Of a stretch of DNA of 64,000 bases, positions 16,640-24,565 are shown one piece after another; positions within the stretch are counted from its first letter, which is position 1, and the number at the start of each line of letters is the position of its first letter. The DNA lies in NCBI RefSeq assembly GCF_001184025.1, contig NZ_BBYG01000023.1:62001-126000 (forward strand), read 5' to 3'. The DNA is from Streptomyces maremycinicus (GTDB lineage: Bacteria > Actinomycetota > Actinomycetes > Streptomycetales > Streptomycetaceae). The translations under genes and the position numbers were made by a program. Under the pieces are notes generated by a model. The model was not told where the DNA came from and searched no databases. It saw nothing but the letters and a program-made list of their open reading frames with translations.

Positions 16640-17898
16640 CCCGCGACGTCCGCGCGCCGTTCCCGCGGCTCCGGCTGCCCCTGCTGTCCCGGATGTCCCT
16701 GCTGGACCCCTGGGTCGGCCTGCTGCCGCTGTTCACCCTTCGCGCGCTCGCGGGCCGACTCGGTGGCGTCCTGCTTGAAGGCCCAGTCCATCCTCGGTTC
16801 CACCACGAACCGCAGCACCTGCCGGACGGGCCCGGTGCACAACAGGGTGACGGTCACCGCCACGGCGACGGTGGCGGCGATCTCCCCGAGCGGGCGGTGC
16901 AGCGCGGGGTGCTCGAACCAGCCGCGGTACTCGGCGGTCTTGAGCAGCAGGCCGTGCGTCAGATAGCCGTAGAGCGTGCCCGCGCCGAGCGCCGTGAACC
17001 ACATCGTGCGCCCCGGCACCCAGGACAGGAAGCAGGCGGTCAGCAGCAGGGAGCAGCCGAACAGGGCGAGCTGCATCACGGGGCCGACCCACCACGGGAC
17101 GCCCAGTTCCTGCGCGGAGTTGCGGTGGTAGAGCCATCCGCTGTTCATCCGCGGCACCGCCCACCAGGCGAAGGCCAGCGAGAACGCGAACACCGGCACC
17201 GCCGCGATCCGCACGGAGCGCCGGCGCACCAGCGCGAAGTGCTCCGGCCTCAGGTTCAGTCCCAGCACGAAGAACGGCAGGAACTGAAGGACGCGGGGGA
17301 GGTCCAGATCGCCGCCGATGTTCGGCGTGGCGGACGCCAGCATGGCGACGCCCAGCGCGACGGGCAGCGGATGACGGATCACCTTCCACAGCGGCGTGGT
17401 CAGCCGCCAGACGAACAGCGCGCACAGGAACCAGGTCAGGTAGTACGGGTCGAGCAGGCTGATGTCCTGGGGGGCCCCGTCGACGTAGGTCTTCAGCAGC
17501 GGGTACGCGGTCTCGAAGACGACGTACGGCACGACGATCCCCGTCACCAGCCGCTTGAGCTTGCCGGGACTTCCGTCGAAACCGCGGGAGAAGTAGCCGG
17601 AGATGACGATGAAGGCCGGCATGTGGAACGTGTACACCAGCACGTACGCCGCCGTGAGTACCCGGCTGTCGCCCTTCAGCGGCTCCCAGACGTGCCCCAT
17701 GGCCACCAGCACGATCGCCAGGTACTTCGCGTTGTCGAAGAACGCGTCGCGCTTCGCGGCGGGCCGCGGTGAGGGCCCCGCGGAGGATCTGTCCCGGGAC
17801 TCGCCCGGCCGGTCGGACCGGCCGTGCTGGTCGTGTCGGCCGTTCCGGTTCTGGGGCGAGCCGGGGCTCGGGGCGAGAGACGAGGCGGCGTGGAACAT
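16636..17898 (-). CDS. Acyltransferase family 3 membrane protein
   Basis: 420-residue polytopic protein with about ten hydrophobic helices. The family signature appears as 'RDAFFDNAKYLAIVLVAMGHVWEPL' with the conserved His of the first loop, then 'FHMPAFIVISGYFSRGF'. AT-3 proteins O-acylate cell-surface sugars or secreted products. The N-terminal 60 residues are Ser/Pro/Arg-rich, and the C-terminal tail of about 45 residues is Gln/Gly/Arg-rich and cytoplasmic. The ATG at 17898 follows AGGG; the 17 residues of the longer frame upstream have no support. The substrate is unknown. Confidence 0.87.
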   Translation of the reverse strand: MFHAASSLAPSPGSPQNRNGRHDQHGRSDRPGESRDRSSAGPSPRPAAKRDAFFDNAKYLAIVLVAMGHVWEPLKGDSRVLTAAYVLVYTFHMPAFIVISGYFSRGFDGSPGKLKRLVTGIVVPYVVFETAYPLLKTYVDGAPQDISLLDPYYLTWFLCALFVWRLTTPLWKVIRHPLPVALGVAMLASATPNIGGDLDLPRVLQFLPFFVLGLNLRPEHFALVRRRSVRIAAVPVFAFSLAFAWWAVPRMNSGWLYHRNSAQELGVPWWVGPVMQLALFGCSLLLTACFLSWVPGRTMWFTALGAGTLYGYLTHGLLLKTAEYRGWFEHPALHRPLGEIAATVAVAVTVTLLCTGPVRQVLRFVVEPRMDWAFKQDATESARERAKGEQRQQADPGVQQGHPGQQGQPEPRERRADVAG

Positions 17899-18299
17899 TT
17901 GAGGCACCCTAGCGTCGCGCGCGCGTATTCGTAAAACGCCCCAGGTCATTCCTTGTTATTACCCACAGGTTCGCCCGGCGTATTGCTCCCGGGAAGGGGG
18001 GCCGTCGTTCGCATCCGACCTTGATGTCACGATTCATCCCGACTAAAAGGTGCATAACGTCGGTTGTGCACTCGCAGTTGACGTGACTGCGGCCGCAATT
18101 GGAATTACCTGCGCAGGCGTTGTGTGGACACGGCAACGAACTGCCCCAATTCCCGTGCCGGTACGTGCTCGAATTGCCCGGCGCCGCACTCCCGGCCGGA
18201 CGGGCCCGCGCGATGATGTGTCACGGGCCGCATAGGGAGGCCCTGTTGGTGGCACGATGGTCTCGGGAGTGCGGACCGACAGAGGGTGTGTGATCAGTT
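17899..18299. other. AT-richer 400-base intergenic region
   Basis: This stretch is visibly less GC-rich than its surroundings ('CTAAAAGGTGCATAACG', 'CAATTGGAATTACC'). It lies between divergent genes and presumably holds both promoters; a TAGGGT hexamer about nine bases before 17898 fits the acyltransferase gene. No protein-coding signal or RNA gene was recognised. Confidence 0.4.
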
Positions 18300-18494
18300 G
18301 TGGCCATTTCACTGTCAGTGGTGCTGCTGTTGGCGATCATCCTGGTGGTCCTGATCCGGGGAGGGTCGATCAAGGCGGGGCCGGCGATAGTCGCGATCCT
18401 GTTCGGCTTCTTCCTCGCCTCTACCGGCATGGCCCCGTCGATCAACCGCTTCCTCGACTCCCTCGCGGACACGATCAACTCGATCAGCTTCTGA
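18300..18494 (+). CDS. Small membrane protein of unknown function (64 aa)
   Basis: Predicted from a GTG at 18300. The N-terminal helix 'ISLSVVLLLAIILVVLI' is followed by 'GPAIVAILFGFFLAST', so probably two membrane spans, then an amphipathic tail 'PSINRFLDSLADTINSISF'. Codon use has strong third-position GC. The ribosome site is weak (GAGGG about 14 bases upstream). No domain is recognised; the length and conserved-looking tail resemble small conserved Streptomyces membrane proteins. The gene is followed by a tandem repeat and a strong terminator. Confidence 0.7.
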   Translation: MAISLSVVLLLAIILVVLIRGGSIKAGPAIVAILFGFFLASTGMAPSINRFLDSLADTINSISF

Positions 18495-18496
18495 GG

Positions 18497-18554
18497 CCGG
18501 GCCTCGCGTTCCGGGCCTCGCGTTCCGGGCCTCATGTGTCCGGGCCTCGCGTGT
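18497..18554. repeat. Tandem repeat, four copies of a CCGGGCCTCGCGTT unit
   Basis: Four consecutive 14-15 base units: CCGGGCCTCGCGTT twice exactly, then CCGGGCCTCATGTGT and CCGGGCCTCGCGTGT. They begin three bases after the small membrane protein gene. No function assigned. Confidence 0.8.
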
Positions 18555-18593
18555 CCAGGGCGCCGTGCGGGACCGGTGCCCGGACACGGCGAG

Positions 18594-18625
18594 GGCCGGG
18601 TCGGAGAGAGATCTCCGACCCGGCC
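18594..18625. terminator. Terminator between the small membrane protein gene and tRNA-Gly
   Basis: Perfect 14-bp stem GGCCGGGTCGGAGA / TCTCCGACCCGGCC with a GAGA loop. It can serve both the plus-strand gene and the minus-strand tRNA. Confidence 0.85.
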
Positions 18626-18637
18626 CGGGCCGTACAG

Positions 18638-18708
18638 AGCGGGCGACGGGAATCGAACCCGCGTAGCTAGTTTGGAAGACTAGTGCTCTACCATTGAGCT
18701 ACGCCCGC
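18638..18708 (-). tRNA. tRNA-Gly (anticodon TCC)
   Basis: Cloverleaf of 71 nt read on the minus strand. The acceptor stem is GCGGGCG/CGCCCGC, the D arm is GCTCAATGGTAGAGC, and the anticodon stem-loop CTAGTCTTCCAAACTAG gives TCC. The T arm is GCGGGTTCGATTCCCGT. No CCA is encoded. Confidence 0.95.
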
Positions 18709-18873
18709 ACACAAGGCGCCGCAGGTCAGCGACCGCGGCACTTCAGGCATCGTAGCGGGTCGGCGCCCCGCCGCGCACACCCCGTTTCCCGGGCCCGCCG
18801 CGGCGCGCCCCGGAGCTCGGCAAAAGCGGCGGTCAGGTGGCCTGCGGGCATGTACCCTACGTGACGCACCAGA

Positions 18874-18950
18874 CGGGGTGTGGCGCAGCTTGGTAGCGCG
18901 TCCGCTTTGGGAGCGGAAGGCCGTGGGTTCAAATCCCGCCACCCCGACCA
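18874..18950 (+). tRNA. tRNA-Pro (anticodon TGG)
   Basis: 77 nt including an encoded CCA. The acceptor stem is CGGGGTG/CACCCCG, the D arm is GCGCAGCTTGGTAGCGC, and the anticodon arm TCCGCTTTGGGAGCGGA gives TGG. The T arm is GTGGGTTCAAATCCCGC. It lies directly upstream of tig. No integrase or duplicated att fragment is seen nearby. Confidence 0.95.
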
Positions 18951-19183
18951 CCACCGGCCACGCCCGGCCGTCTACGGCCACCGAACGGCCATCACCGGCC
19001 GCCACCGGCCATCTGCGCGGTCACCTCGCTTGATCGCCTTTGGGGCGTGTCGTCGCTGCCGTTACTATGCAAGCTGCACGCCCGTATGCCTCATCCTCTG
19101 GTAAGTCCTCCGGGCGGCGAATCCGCGGGAGCCGGTCTGGCTCTTGCAGAAACCAAGAAGTCAGCCCCCAAGGAGACCGAACC

Positions 19184-20557
19184 GTGAAGAGCGCCGTGGA
19201 GACCCTGAACCCGACTCGGGTTCGGCTCAGCATCGAGGTGCCCTTCGAGGAGCTCAAGGACAGCCTCGACGCGGCGTACAAGAAGATCAACCAGCAGGTC
19301 ACGGTGAAGGGCTTCCGCAAGGGCAAGATCCCCGCCCGGGTCATCGACCAGCGCTTCGGCCGTGGCGCCGTGCTGGAGGAGGCCGTCAACGACGCGCTGC
19401 CGAAGTTCTACACGGAGGCGGTCAACGAGGCCGAGATCGACGTCCTCGGCCAGCCCGAGGTCGACATCACGGAGCTGAAGGACGGCGAGACGCTGAACTT
19501 CACCGCCGAGGTCGACGTCCGTCCCTCCATCGAGCTCCCCGAGGACTTCTCCTCCATCGAGGTCGAGGTCGACGCCGTCGAGGTGTCCGAGGAGGACATC
19601 GACAAGGCGGTCGAGCAGCTCCGTGAGCGCTTCGCCTCGACCTCCCCGGTCGAGCGCGCCGCCGAGGACGGCGATGTCGTGACCGTCGACCTCGAGGCCA
19701 AGGTCGACGGCGAGGTCCTCGAGGACGGCGTCGCCAGCGGCGTCTCCTACACCATCGGCTCGGGCGAGCTGCTGGAAGGCATCGACGAGGCCGTGAAGGG
19801 CCTGGAGGCCGGTGGCGAGGCCACCTTCACCTCCGAGCTCAAGGGCGGCTCGGCGGCCGGCAAGGAGGCCGAGGTCACCGTCAAGGTCACCCAGGTCGCC
19901 GCCCGCGAGCTCCCCGAGCTGGACGACGAGTTCGCGCAGCTCGCCTCCGAGTTCGACACCCTCGAGGAGCTCAAGGCGGACAGCCGCAAGCGCCTCGAGA
20001 ACACCAAGCAGTACGACCAGGCCACGCAGGCCCAGGAGCGCGTCCTCGACAAGCTGCTGGAGCTCGTCGAGGTGCCCGTCCCCGAGAAGCTGCTCGAGGA
20101 CGAGGTCAACACCCGCAAGCACAACCTGGAGCACCACCAGCTCGGCCAGATGGGCCTCGACCTCGACAAGTACCTGGAGATCCAGGGCAAGACCGCCGAG
20201 GAGTTCGAGACCGAGACCCGTGAGGCCGCGGTCAAGGGCATCAAGACCCAGTTCGTGCTCGACGAGCTCGTCAAGCGCGAGAAGCTGAACGTCAACCAGG
20301 AGGAGCTCACCGAGCACCTCATGCGCCGTGCCGCTTCCTCCGGCATGTCCCCCGACCAGTTCGCCCAGGCGGTCGTCGAGGGCGGCCAGGTTCCGCTCCT
20401 GGTCGGCGAGGTCGCCCGCGGCAAGGCCCTGGCCACGGTCGTCGAGACCGCCACGGTGAAGGACACCAACGGCGAGATCGTCGACCTGGACGACGAGGAG
20501 GACGAGACCGAGGAGAACACCTCCGAGGCGGCCTCCGAGGAGAACACCGAGGCCTGA
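19184..20557 (+). CDS. tig: Trigger factor, ribosome-associated chaperone and prolyl isomerase
   Basis: 457 residues. The N-terminal ribosome-binding domain holds the 'GFRKGKIPARVIDQRFG' signature. The FKBP-type PPIase domain lies in the middle ('ERAAEDGDVVTVDLEAKVDGE', 'GVSYTIGSGELLEGIDEAVKGL'). The C-terminal helical arms form the cradle, followed by an acidic tail (DDEEDETEENTSEAASEENT). It folds nascent chains at the ribosome exit. The GTG at 19184 has AAGGAG eight bases upstream. A TACTAT hexamer at 19063-19068 is a likely -10. The gene ends in a strong terminator, separating it from the clpP operon as in other streptomycetes. Confidence 0.97.
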   Translation: MKSAVETLNPTRVRLSIEVPFEELKDSLDAAYKKINQQVTVKGFRKGKIPARVIDQRFGRGAVLEEAVNDALPKFYTEAVNEAEIDVLGQPEVDITELKDGETLNFTAEVDVRPSIELPEDFSSIEVEVDAVEVSEEDIDKAVEQLRERFASTSPVERAAEDGDVVTVDLEAKVDGEVLEDGVASGVSYTIGSGELLEGIDEAVKGLEAGGEATFTSELKGGSAAGKEAEVTVKVTQVAARELPELDDEFAQLASEFDTLEELKADSRKRLENTKQYDQATQAQERVLDKLLELVEVPVPEKLLEDEVNTRKHNLEHHQLGQMGLDLDKYLEIQGKTAEEFETETREAAVKGIKTQFVLDELVKREKLNVNQEELTEHLMRRAASSGMSPDQFAQAVVEGGQVPLLVGEVARGKALATVVETATVKDTNGEIVDLDDEEDETEENTSEAASEENTEA

Positions 20558-20588
20558 GCGGCCTCGCGTCACCTCTGACGCAGACACG

Positions 20589-20621
20589 AGGGCCCCGGGG
20601 CGGTACGCGCCCCGGGGCCCT
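20589..20621 (+). terminator. Terminator after tig
   Basis: Perfect 14-bp stem AGGGCCCCGGGGCG / CGCCCCGGGGCCCT with a 5-base loop, followed by TTCTGT, 31 bases after the tig stop. Confidence 0.9.
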
Positions 20622-20672
20622 TCTGTCACAGGACGGACGGTCCGCGCCCGCCCACGGACGAGGCCCCCCACG

Positions 20673-20690
20673 TCTACGCCCCCGGCGAAC
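20673..20690 (+). promoter_or_regulatory. ClgR-like operator upstream of clpP1
   Basis: TCTACGCCCCCGGCGAAC matches the actinobacterial ClgR consensus (recalled as WNNWCGCYNANRGCGWWS) at 17 of 18 positions; only the central A differs. It lies 134 bases upstream of the preferred clpP1 start and 46 bases downstream of the tig terminator. ClgR activates clp genes during protein-misfolding stress in streptomycetes and corynebacteria. Confidence 0.7.
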
Positions 20691-20823
20691 ACTCTCCTCT
20701 CCGGGATTCCCCGAAGGGACCCGCGCGTTAGGGTCCATGAGTACGAGGGCAGGGGACTCTCCGTTGCCCCCGGCAGTACACGTGAGACGGCCCGGCGCCG
20801 TCGTAAGACGAGCAGGTGGATAC

Positions 20824-21441
20824 GTGACGAATCTGATGCCCACAGCCGCCGGCGACCCCATCGGTGGTGGCCTCGGCGACCAGGTCTACAACCGGCTGCT
20901 CGGCGAGCGGATCATCTTCCTCGGCCAGGCGGTCGACGACGACATCGCCAACAAGATCACCGCACAGCTGCTGCTCCTTGCCGCCGATCCGGACAAGGAC
21001 ATCTACCTGTACATCAACAGCCCCGGCGGCTCGATCACGGCCGGCATGGCGATCTACGACACGATGCAGTTCATCAAGAACGACGTGGTGACCATCGCCA
21101 TGGGTCTCGCGGCCTCCATGGGCCAGTTCCTGCTCAGCGCGGGCACGCCCGGCAAGCGCTTCGCGCTGCCGAACGCCGAGATCCTGATCCACCAGCCCTC
21201 CGCGGGCCTGGCGGGCTCGGCCTCCGATATCAAGATCCACGCCGAGCGGCTGCTGCACACCAAGAAGCGCATGGCCGAGCTGACCTCCCAGCACACCGGC
21301 CAGACGGTCGAGCAGGTCACCCGCGACTCGGACCGCGACCGCTGGTTCGACGCGTTCGAGGCCAAGGAGTACGGCCTCATCGACGACGTCATCCCGACGG
21401 CTGCCGGCATGCCGGGCGGCGGCGGTACCGGGGCGGCCTGA
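20824..21441 (+). CDS. clpP1: ATP-dependent Clp protease proteolytic subunit ClpP1
   Basis: 205 residues from the GTG at 20824, chosen for the AGGTGG ribosome site five bases upstream; in-frame starts at 20737 and 20783 would add a 14-29 residue basic leader. Catalytic triad motifs are the Ser in 'GLAASMGQFLLSAG', the His in 'ILIHQPSAGLAG' and a downstream Asp. The 'GERIIFLG' hydrophobic-pocket strand and 'YINSPGGS' oxyanion loop are intact. It forms mixed or stacked heptamers with ClpP2 and docks ClpX and ClpC. It leads the clpP1-clpP2 operon behind a ClgR-like site. Confidence 0.95.
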   Translation: MTNLMPTAAGDPIGGGLGDQVYNRLLGERIIFLGQAVDDDIANKITAQLLLLAADPDKDIYLYINSPGGSITAGMAIYDTMQFIKNDVVTIAMGLAASMGQFLLSAGTPGKRFALPNAEILIHQPSAGLAGSASDIKIHAERLLHTKKRMAELTSQHTGQTVEQVTRDSDRDRWFDAFEAKEYGLIDDVIPTAAGMPGGGGTGAA

Positions 21442-21479
21442 GGACCACTGACGGCAGCAGGCCCCGGCAGGGCGCCCCG

Positions 21480-21650
21480 CGGGGAGGTCCTCCGGGACCC
21501 CTCGGCTCCCGGCTCCCGGGCTCCCGGACCGCCGGGAACTCCCGGAGCCTCCGAAGCCCCGGGAATCCCCGGGAGCCCCTGAGAGCCTCCAGGAGGCCTT
21601 CAGGGTCCTGCGGGCCCCCCGGGCCACCCCCGGGGGTCACCGAGGCCCTC
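21480..21650. repeat. Degenerate CCCGGGAA/CTCCCGG repeat tract between clpP1 and clpP2
   Basis: The 275-base gap is dominated by imperfect CTCCCGG and CCGGGAA units and palindromic runs (GGGGAGGTCCTCC; CCGGGCTCCCGG; CCCCGGGAATCCCCGGGAG; CCCCCGGGGG). It could fold strongly in the transcript between two co-transcribed genes. No ORF with coding character is present. Confidence 0.7.
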
Positions 21651-21716
21651 GGAAGCCGTCAGCACCCCATCCAGCCCCTCCAGCCCACCGCCCCAGTCCT
21701 CTTTCCAGGAGACACC

Positions 21717-22397
21717 GTGAACGACTTCCCCGGCAGCGGCATCTACGCCCGCACCGAGGCCGAATACACCGGCCCCCGGGCCGAATCCCGCTACGTCATC
21801 CCGCGCTTCGTCGAGCGCACCTCCCAGGGCGTCCGCGAGTACGACCCGTACGCGAAGCTCTTCGAGGAGCGGGTGATCTTCCTCGGCGTGCAGATCGACG
21901 ACGCCTCCGCCAACGACGTCATGGCGCAGCTGCTGTGCCTGGAGTCGATGGACCCGGACCGGGACATCTCGGTCTACATCAACAGCCCCGGCGGCTCCTT
22001 CACCGCGCTGACCGCGATCTACGACACGATGCAGTTCGTGAAGCCCGACATCCAGACGGTCTGCATGGGTCAGGCGGCCTCCGCCGCCGCGATCCTGCTG
22101 GCCGCCGGTACGCCGGGCAAGCGCATGGCGCTGCCCAACGCCCGCGTGCTGATCCACCAGCCCTACAGCGAGACGGGTCGCGGTCAGGTCTCCGACCTGG
22201 AGATCGCCGCCAACGAGATCCTCCGGATGCGTGCGCAGCTGGAGGACATGCTGGCCAAGCACTCGACCACGCCGATCGAGAAGATCCGCGAGGACATCGA
22301 GCGCGACAAGATCCTCACGGCCGAGGACGCCCTGGCCTACGGCCTGGTCGACCAGATCATCTCCACCCGCAAGCTGAACAACAACTCTCTGCGTTGA
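21717..22397 (+). CDS. clpP2: ATP-dependent Clp protease proteolytic subunit ClpP2
   Basis: 226 residues, GTG start with CCAGGAG seven bases upstream. The catalytic Ser is in 'CMGQAASAAAILLAAG' and the catalytic His in 'VLIHQPYSETG', with the 'YINSPGGSFTAL' loop conserved. The N-terminal 45 residues extend beyond ClpP1 and include 'SRYVIPRFVERTSQGVREYD', typical of actinobacterial ClpP2. It is the second gene of the operon, separated from clpP1 by the repeat-rich gap. Confidence 0.96.
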   Translation: MNDFPGSGIYARTEAEYTGPRAESRYVIPRFVERTSQGVREYDPYAKLFEERVIFLGVQIDDASANDVMAQLLCLESMDPDRDISVYINSPGGSFTALTAIYDTMQFVKPDIQTVCMGQAASAAAILLAAGTPGKRMALPNARVLIHQPYSETGRGQVSDLEIAANEILRMRAQLEDMLAKHSTTPIEKIREDIERDKILTAEDALAYGLVDQIISTRKLNNNSLR

Positions 22398-22579
22398 CGC
22401 GCGAGGTCGTCCCTCTCGGGCCCCTCCCGGCACGGTGTGACACGGTCCACGTCGCAGTGAACCGTGCCAAGGGGGGCCCGAACGGGGGGCCAGGCAAGGT
22501 ACCGTCGGAATAAGGCAGCACCAGGAGCCGCTGGATTCGAAAGCGTCCAGTCGTCTCCCAGGCGAAGGGGAAGCACACC

Positions 22580-23869
22580 GTGGCACGCATCGGTGACGGC
22601 GGCGATCTGCTCAAGTGCTCGTTCTGCGGCAAGAGCCAGAAGCAGGTCAAGAAGCTCATCGCAGGGCCCGGTGTGTACATCTGCGACGAGTGCATCGACC
22701 TCTGCAACGAGATCATCGAGGAAGAACTCGCGGAGACGAGCGAGGTCCGCTGGGAGGAACTCCCGAAGCCGCGCGAGATCTACGAGTTCCTCGAGGGCTA
22801 CGTGGTGGGCCAGGAGCCCGCCAAGAAGGCCCTGTCGGTAGCGGTGTACAACCACTACAAGCGCGTCCAGGCCGGTGAGAACGGCGGCGGTCAAAGCCGC
22901 GAGGACGCCATCGAGTTGGCGAAGTCCAACATCCTCCTGCTCGGTCCCACGGGCTCCGGCAAGACGCTCCTGGCGCAGACCCTGGCGCGCATGCTGAACG
23001 TCCCGTTCGCGATCGCCGACGCCACCGCGCTGACCGAGGCGGGCTATGTCGGCGAGGACGTCGAGAACATCCTGCTGAAGCTGATCCAGGCCGCGGACTA
23101 CGACGTCAAGAAGGCCGAGACCGGGATCATCTACATCGATGAGATCGACAAGGTCGCGCGCAAGAGCGAGAACCCCTCCATCACCCGTGACGTCTCGGGC
23201 GAGGGCGTGCAGCAGGCCCTGCTGAAGATCCTGGAGGGCACCACCGCCTCGGTCCCGCCGCAGGGCGGCCGCAAGCACCCGCACCAGGAGTTCATCCAGA
23301 TCGACACGACGAACGTGCTGTTCATCGTGGGCGGTGCGTTCTCGGGCCTGGAGAAGATCATCGAGACCCGGGCCGGCGCCAAGGGCATCGGGTTCGGCGC
23401 GACGATCCGGTCCAAGCGCGAGCTGGAGTCCAAGGACCAGTTCGAGGCCGTCATGCCGGAGGACCTGGTCAAGTTCGGCATGATCCCGGAGTTCATCGGC
23501 CGTCTCCCGGTCATCACCTCGGTCCACAACCTGGACCGCGAGGCGCTCCTCCAGATCCTGATCGAGCCGCGCAACGCGCTGGTGAAGCAGTACCAGCGCC
23601 TCTTCGAACTCGACGGTGTGGAGCTGGACTTCGAGCGGGAGGCCCTGGAGGCCATCGCAGACCAGGCCATCCTCCGCCAGACCGGCGCCCGCGGCCTGCG
23701 CGCCATCATGGAGGAAGTCCTCCAGGCGGTCATGTACGAGGTCCCGTCCCGCAAGGACGTGGCCCGCGTGGTCATCACGGCGGACGTGGTCCTCTCCAAC
23801 GTCAACCCGACCCTGATCCCCCGCGACGCACGCGGCGGCCGCGGCCCGGGCGAGCAGAAGACGGCGTAG
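22580..23869 (+). CDS. clpX: Clp protease ATPase subunit ClpX
   Basis: 429-residue AAA+ unfoldase delivering substrates to ClpP. An N-terminal C4 zinc-binding domain (CSFC...CDEC, about residues 14-37) is followed by Walker A GPTGSGKT, Walker B 'IIYIDEIDK', pore loop 'GYVGEDVE', the IGF loop 'KGIGFGA' that docks to ClpP, sensor 1 and sensor 2 'GARGLR'. The GTG start follows GGCGAAGGGGAAG. The 182-base gap after clpP2 suggests an own promoter. Ends in a 16-bp perfect terminator. Confidence 0.97.
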   Translation: MARIGDGGDLLKCSFCGKSQKQVKKLIAGPGVYICDECIDLCNEIIEEELAETSEVRWEELPKPREIYEFLEGYVVGQEPAKKALSVAVYNHYKRVQAGENGGGQSREDAIELAKSNILLLGPTGSGKTLLAQTLARMLNVPFAIADATALTEAGYVGEDVENILLKLIQAADYDVKKAETGIIYIDEIDKVARKSENPSITRDVSGEGVQQALLKILEGTTASVPPQGGRKHPHQEFIQIDTTNVLFIVGGAFSGLEKIIETRAGAKGIGFGATIRSKRELESKDQFEAVMPEDLVKFGMIPEFIGRLPVITSVHNLDREALLQILIEPRNALVKQYQRLFELDGVELDFEREALEAIADQAILRQTGARGLRAIMEEVLQAVMYEVPSRKDVARVVITADVVLSNVNPTLIPRDARGGRGPGEQKTA

Positions 23870-23886
23870 GCGCGGCACAGACCGAA

Positions 23887-23920
23887 GCGGGCGCCCGGTG
23901 GACCTCCACCGGGCGCCCGC
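23887..23920. terminator. Terminator after clpX
   Basis: Perfect 16-bp stem GCGGGCGCCCGGTGGA / TCCACCGGGCGCCCGC with a 2-base loop, followed by TCGTCTTTG. It serves clpX and possibly the convergent secreted-protein gene. Confidence 0.92.
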
Positions 23921-23954
23921 TCGTCTTTGCCTTGCCGCAGCCCTGGCGCGTCGA

Positions 23955-24392
23955 TTACCAGTACTGGTTGGTTCCCACGGGCGTCCCGCAGAGCTGGAGC
24001 ATGGCATCGCCTTCGAACACGGCCACCTGCGTCCAGGCCTGCCTGACACCGGCCGAGTCTGTGAGGTTTGTTCCCCAGCTCTGGGAGTTGCCGACACCGG
24101 CGTAAAGACGGTGCCACGCCCAGTAGGCGTTCGAGCCGTCGCTCCGCCGAGTGACGAGCCGGACTCCCACACTGTGCCCGTCTGACTTCCTGTCAGTGAC
24201 GAACAGCGTCATCGGGTCCAACTTTGTCCGGCTCGCGTAGTTCCACTGGCCGCCACCAGTCGCCCCTGCCACGGCGACGCCGGCGCTGAAGCAGGAGTTC
24301 TCGTAGGTGGCGGCCGCCGCCGGAGTGGCCGCCACGGGTATCGCCAGCGACGCCACGGCTGCCGCGACCAGCAAGGAGTAACGATTACGCAC
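23955..24392 (-). CDS. Small secreted protein of unknown function
   Basis: 145 residues. A clear Sec signal peptide ('RNRYSLLVAAAVASLAIPVAATPAAAA') is followed by a mature domain of about 117 residues rich in Trp, Gly, Asn and Ser, with two cysteines (near the N- and C-termini) able to form one disulfide. Strands such as 'GQWNYASRTKLDPMTLFVTDRKSD' suggest a beta sandwich. No domain is recognised. It stands alone between clpX and the Pro/Gly-rich membrane protein, so context gives no role. Confidence 0.78.
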   Translation of the reverse strand: MRNRYSLLVAAAVASLAIPVAATPAAAATYENSCFSAGVAVAGATGGGQWNYASRTKLDPMTLFVTDRKSDGHSVGVRLVTRRSDGSNAYWAWHRLYAGVGNSQSWGTNLTDSAGVRQAWTQVAVFEGDAMLQLCGTPVGTNQYW

Positions 24393-24565
24393 AGCGCCCT
24401 CTTTTCACCCGTTGAATGACATGGTCACGTTAGTAACCGACCGTGATGCTCGGGTGATCCTGCGTGAACTGTGGTGCGCGTCACCTCGGTGCGGGTTGAT
24501 CCGACACCTTGAACGCGGCGGGCGCGTTGCCCCCGAGGAAGATCTCCCCCAGGGGCGTGTCGTCC

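Noticed and set aside
18880..19104. Small protein across tRNA-Pro
   Set aside because: The frame runs through the tRNA gene and has no coding character.
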